Source: Bathynomus jamesi (Eukaryota; Arthropoda; Malacostraca; Isopoda; Cirolanidae). Taken from it: 64,000 nucleotides of DNA. This document shows positions 55,621 through 64,000 of the stretch, piece after piece. The notes below the pieces were generated by a model, which saw only the letters and a list, made by a program, of their open reading frames with translations, did no database searches and was not told where the DNA came from. The DNA lies in NCBI GenBank assembly GCA_023014485.1, contig JAJOZX010002359.1, forward strand, positions 317,501 through 381,500. Direction: 5' to 3'. The position numbers and the translations under genes are program-made. The stretch's first letter is position 1. Every line of letters starts with the position of its first letter.

Positions 55621-56337
55621 CCTTTGGCTGTATATGTAAAACGTTATTATTATTTAATTACACCAAATGGTAGGTTAGGGTATCTAAGGTAACGTGTGGG
55701 CTACCCAGTCGTGTCAGATAAACGGGGAAGGTTAAGATTAGGCTGGGAGAGAGATATAAACAGCTACGCATTATGGTCGAGTGTCGTAATAACGGGGTCT
55801 TTTATCACATATATTCAAATTTTGCTGTGGAAAGATGATATTAGCTTTGTCCATCAGGGGGATTGAGAGGGTTGGAGGTAGGGGGAGAGAGAGAGAGAGA
55901 GGGAGACAGAGAAAGAGAGATAAACGAAATGCTCGAGTGTCGAGTTTATTACGAAAGATGTTTTATTAATACGTATAATATTACGAGAAGGGAGTTGAAA
56001 AATAATACGAAAGATGTTGCGTTAATACACTTCTATTACGTGAAAGGCGTTTATTAAGAGGAGAGAGAGAGAGAGAGAGAGACTGAACGCATATGCTTGT
56101 GAAAAAAACATGAGGAGGCTTTTCTCATAAAGAAATAAAACATGTGTGTGTGTGTGTGTCTGTGTGTGTGTGTGTGTGTGTGTGTACATGAGAAGATCGT
56201 TTGGCATGTAATTAAATTGTTGTTGTAGAAAGATAAGAAAAGCTATGGTCAGCAGAGAGAGAGAGAGAGAGAGAAAGAGAGACACGAAACAACGAAGCAA
56301 TTCTTGTTTCTAACGCTTTTAAACGGGGAAGTGTGTT

Positions 56338-56384
<47 letters not shown>

Positions 56385-56410
56385 TAAACAGATAAGGGCC
56401 ATGATCGAGT
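55621..56410. repeat. R2 low-complexity block (GA, GT, TA tracts)
   Basis: It mirrors 17,691-18,480. GT tracts lie at 56,140-56,187, TA at 56,342-56,372, and GA tracts between. No gene is present. Confidence 0.8.
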
Positions 56411-57330
56411 GTTACAATAACGGTGCCCTGCCCCTACGAATCGTGGAAGGCCGGGTCGGGACTCGAACCCAAATTTTTTCTTTTTTCTGATAATTAGGGC
56501 ACCCTGGGTAACGAGGCCAGGGCCGGGGCTCGAACCCGCAACCGTAGAAGCCCGGGGCGGGTCTCGAACCCAATTTTTTTTCGTACGAATTGTTCATTTT
56601 TTATTTATTTTTCCGTACGAATTGTTTTACGCCCCACCTTAGACCTACGGTGTCATTAGGATTTCCCTGGATAGCGAAGACCGGGCCGGGGCTCGACCAG
56701 ATCCTTTTACCGCACATAAACAGTGTGTACACTGTGACGCACGTATAGATGTACACCACCCCATGGCTATCACCATGGTTACCAACCGCTCCGGTTCTCG
56801 AATCCAACTTTAGTCCATGGCTATCACCATGGATACCATTTTTTCTTTTTCTGACGAGGGTGTTATTCTTTTTTCCGTACGATTTGATTTACACCCACCT
56901 TAGACATACGGGGATCATTAGGGTACCTTGGATTTATTTTTCCTACGAATTGTTCATTTATTTATTTATTTTTCCGTACGACTCGCTTTACGCCCCACCT
57001 TAGGCCTACGGGGATCATTAGGATACCCTGGATAGCGAAGGCCGGGCCGTGGTGCGAACCCAATTTTTTGTGATCATTAGGGCACCCTGGGTAACGAAGC
57101 CTGGGGCGGGACTCGAACCCGCCACCGTTTAACGCGCGACGTACATGTGTCAACTGATTCCCGAAGGCACTGGCTGATGATGACCGGAGGCACTGGCTGA
57201 TTAAGCCACCTGGCTGATTAGGGGCCCTATAAGAGAGCGGCGGCACGGCTGAAGTCTTAGTATGCGCTCGGCTCCTGCCGGGCGACCACCTCTCTCTCTC
57301 TCTCTCTCTTAGGTTAGGTTCATTGCAGCT
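56411..57330 (-). repeat. tRNA-related repeat cluster, mirror of 16,770-17,690
   Basis: It contains the same B-box-like GGGTTCGAGTCCCG units on the minus strand and the paired CCATGGCTATCACCATGG sequences. No complete tRNA is seen. Confidence 0.55.
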
Positions 57331-57479
57331 TGGGGGATAACTCCGTCTCCAAGTTACAACATTCTCCCTCCCCCATTTAGGGGGTGCCTTGCAACAAAGG
57401 GGTGGGGTTGGCACCAAGGGGGTGGCACTCTTGCAACATTATGCAACATTTGCCATTGCATTTGCACTCTCCCATTTTA

Positions 57480-58008
57480 CGCCAATACTGCTGAGAATAA
57501 TGAATTAGAAGGCGATAGAGGAAAAATCTCATATTAAATGAGAGAAGAGCAGCTGCAGAAGGACTACAGAAACAGAGACAGAAAATGGTAAGGAATTCAA
57601 ACAAGATATTAAACGACGTAAAGTTAGGTTCAGTAGTGGTACTAACTATTCCCAATGTGGACAGAGGAAAAAGAGATACGCGTAAGATCATGACCCTTGT
57701 GATTAACAAATCTGAAAAAGGTTACAAACTTGCTACGAAGCATGGAATAATTATTGGTTACTATTCGCGTGCACTGCGTTGGTACTTTTTTATCAAGTGA
57801 CAGTAAATTTGGAAGAAGAACTAACTCTCAGACAAGCGGTGAGAAAACAATCGTTTTGTAATGGTCAAGGTTACACAAAATGCAACTGTGCCTCAAACAT
57901 TCAGACACGTTGCTGTTCAAAACGATGTCTTTGTAAAAAAATCAAATCTTCTATGTAACAGCAGATGTCATCCTAACTTAAACTGTAAAAACAAACAGAT
58001 TTTATGTG
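57480..58008 (+). pseudogene. KRBA2-like integrase C-terminal tail (R2 copy)
   Basis: It carries ANTAENNELEGDRG, an arginine-rich helix, KMVRNSNKILNDVKLG, TIPNVDRGKRDTRK and a YSRALR end. It continues in another frame as EELTLRQAVRKQSF, GYTKCNC, CCSKRCLC and CNSRCHPNLNC. It is the same as the minus-strand copy at 16,085-16,612. The upstream integrase core is missing in both, so truncation predates the IR-2 duplication. Confidence 0.55.
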
Positions 58009-58599
58009 AATAATGTTTATACTGCGTTTATAATTGTTTTCTGCAATAAACTTAAACTTAAACTGTAATTAAATAAATATGAACCCGAACCAGCCAATTT
58101 TTTAAATTTTCTTAGATTTTTTGTAGCATTTAACTGAATGCCTAGCAAAATTAGTCATTTAATGAAATGCCTGATTTTTCCGTCTTTTAATTAAACGACT
58201 GAATTAAGAAATTGCCGGTAACATATATATATATATAGGGTATGTGTATATATATATTAGGGTGTTCCAAAAAATAAAAAAATTTAAATTTTTACGTCCA
58301 CATGACTGCTCCTGTTCCTATATTTATCAAACATCTCCATGCCAAATTTCAGCCTAATTGAATGATATTTACTGGTCGCTATGAATTTCACTTCACTATT
58401 CATTTTCTAATAGATTGATCTTCTGGGTTAAAAAATGAAAAAACAAGGGAAAATCCTAGTTTATTTTTTGAAAACAGATTAAATCTCAAAGAAAACAGCT
58501 TATTTTTTTCAGAAAACAGAATAACTCTTAAAGAAAACAGATTAATTTTGAAGAACAAAAATGATATGTTTGATAGAAATTACATTTATCATTCGTTTA

Positions 58600-60308
58600 T
58601 AATGTACATCATTGCTTAGATTAACGCTTCATCACTGACTCCTTCGAAGACGATGAGTAGTCTTGGCGATGTTTTGCTACTAATTGAAGGATGAATTGTT
58701 TTTGTTGTTCATCCTTCGTCAAAGATGTATTATATGCCTTGATAAGGGCGATACCCCTCTCCGCTGAATCATTGACAACTTTTAAGTTGATCGCTATGCG
58801 TCGAAACTCTTGAAAACAATCATCTTCCGTCCAGGAATTGGGATCGGTCTTAGGAAGGTATCCGCCGCGGCCTTCCTTCCTTCTTTCTTTAACAGATTGA
58901 AGATTCTCAGGGTCCTTTTGGTGACCATTTCATACAAATTCAAATCTTCAATGTTTCAAGCTTCAATCGACGAGTAACAGGCCGATGAGAAGCTCTCCAA
59001 AATACCACAGGTGCCGTTGAAGAGCTGTGGATGCTGCTTTGGAAATGCAGAGAGAGCTCGGTGATATTCTCCGTCTCACGTACTGTCAGCTGTAGTTGGT
59101 GCTTGAACAGATAAGATATATTTTTAGGACGTAGATGGCCTTGGCCATCCAGCGTGCACGGTGAGTTGGTTCTGGAGGGCGGACCTTGACTTCTTTCTCA
59201 TCACGGCATCCGAGGAAGGTGAGGCAGAGTCGTAGCAATTCCTCGAAGTCATCACGCGATTGTTTAGACTCCAGTGCCTTTGTGAAGTACTGGATCATTT
59301 CCTCTCGAAGCTAGAACATCTTTGGATCTCTGAATAGTTGTTTGAAGCCGTCATGAAGGAATCCTTCTGAAGTGATGGCCATTTTTTCTGAAAACGTTTA
59401 AAGAGTTATTTCCGGGCCACCTGTGGGTCCAAGAAGTGCGTTGCAGGTGTTTGACAAGACGACTTCAAGGATATGATGTCAACAAGCGATCTAGACAAGT
59501 TCCCTCCCTACTGCTTTTTCAATCATGGTACAGGCTCCCATGTGAAGGCCAGCGTTAGACGCAGTTGTGTGAAATACGAGACCTTGGATCTCACTGCGAA
59601 GATTCCAGTCATCATTCGTCGAAATGCAAGCCTTGGCCTGTTCTTCCCCTGTAGCACATTGTGTTTTTGGCACGGCTAGGAATTTTTCCATCTCATTTCC
59701 CGTAACGATTACCGCGGTTCATTCGGCTGTTTCCTTTGTGCCGCCGATGCCAGGAAGTAGTTTCCCATCCGAGTGAAGAAGAAGGGGTCCTTCGACAGAA
59801 AACGAAGCTTGATCCTCTTCGGCTGCTGCCTGCCTTGCTTGCCTTCTTGAACGACGGATGGAGCATGGAGCTGCGTGAAAGAGTCATTGTAGAAATATCA
59901 TAGCCCAGGGCTTGAGCGACTGATCCAGCAACGAAGACTGCTCCTCGATGTGGAAGGTTGACGCGATCAAGAGCAGCAACCACATCTAGTGATGTGAAGA
60001 TATTGTTTCGTTTCGGAGGATGAGAGTGTACATCTGCTCTTCCGGTCGAAGTCGACGGACGTTCATCATCGTCTTCAGCGTTGAATTCTTCAGAGGATGA
60101 AGTGGATGTGCTGCATGATGGAAAAGCAGCAGCTCCAGCCTGGAATGCAGTCTCTCTTTCTTTGTACCTTAGCGCTTTGTCAGCATCTTTCTCCTGCGAT
60201 ATCTCTTGCGGTATTCCTTGGCAAAATTAATCTTTTCAGGGCCTGCGGTCTTCTTCATTGTCTATCACCTTCAAGGCGTCCTTCGAGGCAACGTCGAACA
60301 TGGAACAT
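58600..60308 (-). pseudogene. D3 transposase-like gene, 3' coding part
   Basis: It carries the same blocks as D1/D2: VAALDRVNLPHRGAVF, VFHTTASNAG, GACTMIEKAVGREL and the C-terminal ERGIAL region. A small insertion near 59,865 (GAGCATGGAGC) shifts the frame before the SDGKLLPDI block. A deletion at about 59,047 removes roughly 110 bp (the AFPFNDI region of D1). It is non-functional. Confidence 0.6.
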
Positions 60309-63300
60309 TAGGGTGTGTCAATTTGGGAGGTGAAAATTAATTTTTGCCAATTCCTTCACTGAGGGGTTTTAAACATGTTTTTGGATGTGAAGAATTCCAA
60401 TCTGCTATTATTTTTGTGATTGCTCAACACTTACAGTAGCTTGGTAAATCTACGTTTGATTAAAAAGTACATAAATTGCTCTCGGAAAACAACATTTATT
60501 AATTTTAGCTTCTCAAAATGTCAGGTAATGCTATAAAAATTTTAGTTTCTCTGCATAAAACATATCCTAGTAATCATAAAACATATCCTTATAATCATAA
60601 AACAACATTAGAAAGTAATGACATCAGTAAAAAAAAAAATTTAAACAACAAGTTTCATCAAGTCTTGCTTTGATTCGTTCTTGGACTTCAGCCGCCGACT
60701 TGCTTCTTGGCCTCTGATATAGCCCTCACGTTTCTCATGTGTATACACCCTGCCTGCTGCCTCTGTGACTTGTTTCACACACCTCTTTATTGACTGAGCA
60801 TGACAGGGCCACTGTGGAACTTGCATAGGCTTGTCAAAGAACTTCTTTACTTCCGCTGTAGTCAGTTTACATGTCAAAGGAGGTTCAAATACCCCGTCAG
60901 ACCAGTCTGTCAGCTCCAACACGGAAGAAGCACTGGGGTTGATGGAAGATGTCTTCCTGGGACGTACAGAAAGATCCCCAAGTGTGTCATCATTCCCCCC
61001 CCCTAGTGTCAACAATCTTTTGGACACCAGCTCTCCTCTCCTCACTGTCATCTGAGCACAAGAGTGTCTGGATTATCATTTCGGTGAATGCATACCATGC
61101 TGAGCGCTTGATGGTTGGCAAAACAACATCCACTACAGCCTTCTTTTGCAGCCTAACTAGCCGCAGCTGAAACAAGATGTGGCGTGGGCCTTCCACCCAA
61201 GAGTGTTTTACTTTGATGTTGAACCAACAGGGGTAGTACACACCAACAATGTATTCCACTATCAGTCTTAAGTTGTTGAGGGTTTTGTCTTTAAGGCCAT
61301 GTTTTGAAACCCATATGCGACAAAGCCTGTTTGCTGTTGTCAACCACCTTGAATGGCTCACTGGACCAATTTCAAGAAGGGCCAGATCTGTGGGAAGTTC
61401 TCCTGTCCTTATGGCCTGTGTGGTCCTATACCCGTACGCTTGATCAGTAGAGAGATCCTTTACGACATTGTCACTCAGTGAAGTAAGAGGCTCTCCAATT
61501 GAGAGTTTGGTGAATGAAGGATCAATTTCAAGTTCGGTTGCAGTGTCTAGCATCTTGCCAATGTTACCTGTCCACTTGTTGTTAGACAAGGTCTTCCCAT
61601 CCAGTGCTGTGATCAAGTGTCGCAGGGGTAACTCGTTAGTGTGGAAGGCACAAACCAACCAGATCAGCTTACGGCAAAGCTTGACCTCTACCCAATGCAT
61701 GGAACCACCCTCCCAGCCAGTGTTAACATTTGTAGAATCACCTCCAATGGCCTGCAGGCTTTTATCAATGCCCTTCTTCTTCGTGAAATCTACAAGATTA
61801 TCAGCAATAACTTCAGCAGGTTTTTTCCTCGTTGAGCCTTTCTCAGGAGTGAAGTGGTAGAGATATCTTCCACCTGGCTCACTGCACACAGAATAATGCT
61901 CTTCTTTGATGATGCTGGGGTACTGACGATCTGAATTGTCTGCTTTCAGCATAACTTTAGTTGTATCTTGACGGCCGTCAAAGAAGATGCAATCAATTTC
62001 ACCCTTCTTACAAAGATCATCAAATTCCTGATCCAGGGATCTCATAACTTTTTCTTGGGCCCTCTTGACTTTATTGTGATCAACTACAAGTCTCTTGTCT
62101 TCTTCAGTGATCAAGCCAGCATCCATAAAGGCAGCAGTGGTGATGACAGCTGTGGCACGCAGGCCAACACCATATCTGATGCTATGCATAGCAACATTAG
62201 GTATTTCTAATGTGTTGTACTCTGGCTTTTTATTGGAAGTTGAAGACGTGCTTGGTATTTCTAATGTCACTTCATAACTTCCATCCTTTCCATCTTGAGC
62301 ATCAGCTATTTGTTCTTCATTTTCATCATCAGAGAAAATTATTTCATTTGATGGCATTGAAATATCCTGCTTACTTGTCTGCTTATATTCAGCAAGCCTT
62401 CTTCTTTCGTCTTCTTGTCGCTTCTGCTTTTTGACTTGTCTGTTGTGCTCAGGTTGATCTGGCAAGCCAATCTGATGTGGTCCAATAGAACCAGACTTGT
62501 CTTTCTGACATTTAATGAAAGCAAGTTCCTTCACAGGGATCTTCATCTCCCTAGGGCATGTACAGTTAATGTGAGTTTCGTTTTTGCAACCAGCATCTGC
62601 AAGGCAGCCAAATTCAGAGCAGAGAACAATTTTACACTTGCAACTGAGGATGTCAAAAAGCTTGTCAAGTTTTGCAATGAAGCCTCTTTGACATGTAGCT
62701 TTCCTCTCCCAAGAGATATGTTTTTGGCCTGCTCCCAGCTCTCTTGGATTTTGTTTAAGATTGTGACTCGTGAATTTACAACGGGGGCTACAAAAGAACT
62801 GTTTGCTCGTTCCCACTTTTCAAGCACTTTAGGGTAAATGTCCTTTGCAAGACTGGCTGCTGGGTAGTTTCTCACATCCTCACCACTTTGTTCTCTTAGC
62901 AGTAGCCCATATTTCAGAACGTCTCGCAGAGTTGGGAGTTCAGAGGGCAACAACTCTCTACCAGTTCCAATTAGGTTGCTCATATGTGTGAATGTCCCCA
63001 GTCTTGTCCTCCTTTAAAAGCCATTGTAGGTCAATTCCCACTGGTTAGGATGGTAGCACTGACGGACAAGTAATCTTCAGCACACTGATGAATATGTTTC
63101 AACCTGTGAAATAAGCAAAAACAGCAGTGCATTATATATACAACATATATAATTATTAATATAATAATTATTATATAATTCCACAAAAAAGCAAAAAAGT
63201 CACTATTTTTATGTATCTTCTTACCAAGCAAAACTAAATTATATTAAATTAAAAAAATATCTTTAGAATTCCTAAGTCATGCTGCAACTTTTTAGCACCC

Positions 63301-63343
63301 CTCATATTTGGAAGTTCAAAGTTGAAAAATTCGACACACCCTA
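60309..63343 (-). mobile_element. Element B3 inserted in D3
   Basis: ATGGAACAT duplications are exact at 60,300-60,308 and 63,344-63,352. Both TIRs keep TAGGGTGTGTC. The site in D is identical to B1 and B2. Confidence 0.85.
60641..62983 (-). pseudogene. B3 DDE transposase-like gene, two frameshifts
   Basis: The central frame (60,990-62,816, 608 residues) holds FFDGRQD, EEHYSV, GDSTNVNTGW, CAFHTNELPLRH and SHSRWLTTANR. The C-terminal frame (60,641-61,051) has CHAQSIKRCVKQV, in which the candidate catalytic Glu is changed to Lys. The N-terminal frame (62,543-62,983) starts MSNLIGTGREL; one A is lost near 62,680. A C-run near 60,995 causes the C-terminal shift. Together the frames cover the whole protein, about 780 residues if joined at an upstream ATG. 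Confidence 0.75.
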
Positions 63344-63660
63344 ATGGAACATGCTCTTGGAACATGTCTTGGAATATGCTCTCTTTCACTCTGCAGCTTT
63401 GTAGCTACATCTTGCGGTTTTCTTCAACGCAAGAAACTCTTCGTACAGCTTTGACAGCTTCCTAACGCAGGAATCGACTCGCTGTGTAGGAATCCTTGCT
63501 CTCTGCCATACTTGCAGGGCCTCTTTGCAGGCAAAGCTCTCATTCAAGGTCTTGGACTGTTCATGGTGGTGAAACTGAACCAAACGAAGTACATCACCAC
63601 ATATGGGTAGGCTTGCAGTTGATAACTCGTTGCTGGGCTTTCTAGAACTCACGTTTCTGC
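63344..63660 (-). pseudogene. D3 transposase-like gene, 5' coding part
   Basis: This is the cleanest copy of the D N-terminus: an 88-residue frame (63,386-63,652) starting MSSRKPSNELSTASLPICGD with EALQVWQRARIPTQR and KLSKLYEEFLALKK. It ends in a TGA a few bases before the B3 duplication; downstream codons fit only after small indels. Confidence 0.6.
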
Positions 63661-63934
63661 AGATTAGAGAATTATAGAATAACCTGAAAAATAGAGAAAT
63701 TAATGCATTAACCGTTCAGCACCAAAGCACAACTATATAAGTGTTAAAGTAAAAAATTGCAAAGTCAAAATAAATAAAGTAAAAAAATTGGTTACAGTGG
63801 TTAGTGGTTGATGGGTAAATAATAAACTTCAAGAGACATATGATATATACCTTACAATTTTAATAATTTAATTTAATAGCAACATCCTTACCTGTTATAA
63901 ATTTGCATATAAAGAACATAATTTATAAAGAACA

Positions 63935-63938
<4 letters not shown>

Positions 63939-63993
<55 letters not shown>
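63939..63993. repeat. (TA)n microsatellite at window end
   Basis: Internal microsatellite of D3, equivalent to 10,139-10,184 and 27,520-27,554. Confidence 0.95.
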
Positions 63994-63997
<4 letters not shown>

Positions 63998-64000
63998 TTA

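Larger units (their letters stand above)
52076..64000. repeat. IR-2 right arm (runs off the window)
   Basis: This is the reverse complement of about 10,139-21,925: satellite, Helitron, R2 block, tRNA-related repeats, KRBA2-like tail, then D3 with B3. Small indels and substitutions distinguish the arms, for example a deletion of roughly 110 bp in D3 at 59,047 relative to D2. Confidence 0.85.
58258..64000 (-). mobile_element. Element D3 (TAGGGTG-TIR) with B3 inside, continues past window
   Basis: The 3' end TAGGGTGTTCCAAAA lies at 58,258, bordered by (TA)n. The 5' side reaches the (TA)n at 63,939-63,993 and continues TATTTATTTA as in D2, so D3 may be full length beyond the window. B3 occupies 60,309-63,343. 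Confidence 0.7.

Overview
This is eukaryotic DNA, most likely from an arthropod and plausibly a crustacean. The evidence is an interstitial (CCTAA)n/TTAGG-type array at 50,517-50,592, dense (TA)n, (CT)n and (CA)n microsatellites, GT-AG introns inside the mobile elements, and arthropod-style transposon families. I see no convincing host protein-coding gene: almost every recognisable coding stretch belongs to a mobile element, and nearly all are broken. The species assignment is inference.

Large-scale layout. Two overlapping inverted duplications organise the window. IR-1 pairs 2,141-15,449 with 22,106-39,115. IR-2 pairs about 10,139-21,925 with 52,076 to the window end. The block at 10.1-15.8 kb therefore occurs three times: once forward (D1/B1) and twice reversed (D2/B2 at 22.1-28.0 kb, D3/B3 at 58.3-64.0 kb). 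The DNA at 16-22 kb (R1) is mirrored at 52.1-58.3 kb (R2), and a third, older direct relative (R3) lies at 39.1-49.4 kb.

Mobile elements. (1) Elements B, C and D have ends starting TAGGGTG and encode RNase-H-like proteins with D, D, CxxH, RW and E motifs. C has a perfect 8-bp target duplication and about 440-bp inverted repeats. B sits inside D's coding region with a 9-bp duplication in all three copies. A (2.2-7.8 kb, 34.0-39.0 kb, and a deleted relative at 49.4-50.2 kb) encodes a protein of the same family as B and C. (2) E has CACTGGTAT ends and a TTA duplication, a three-exon gene, and interrupts A in both IR-1 arms. (3) Penelope-like retroelements (RT plus GIY-YIG) each carry a hammerhead-ribozyme-like motif 68 nt after the stop. 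(4) A hAT element (29,466-31,984) lies inside the YIDD codons of a Penelope copy, and two hAT-type MITEs (4,568-5,136; 28,511-28,646) have perfect 8-bp duplications. (5) A non-autonomous Helitron occurs in R1 and R2, with the empty site in R3. (6) A CR1-like LINE (39.4-44.37 kb) has an SGNH-type ORF1 and endonuclease/RT ORF2. (7) Merlin/ISXO2-type fragments, a KRBA2-like integrase tail, a DUF4817-like fragment, tRNA-related repeats and satellites fill the rest.

Nested insertions give a relative history. The A pseudogene and the E insertion predate IR-1. The Helitron predates the R1/R2 copy but not the R3 split. The hAT element, both MITEs, C and the LINE came later. No search or alignment program was run. 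Family names rest on motifs read by eye, and boundaries of inverted arms are approximate to a few bases.
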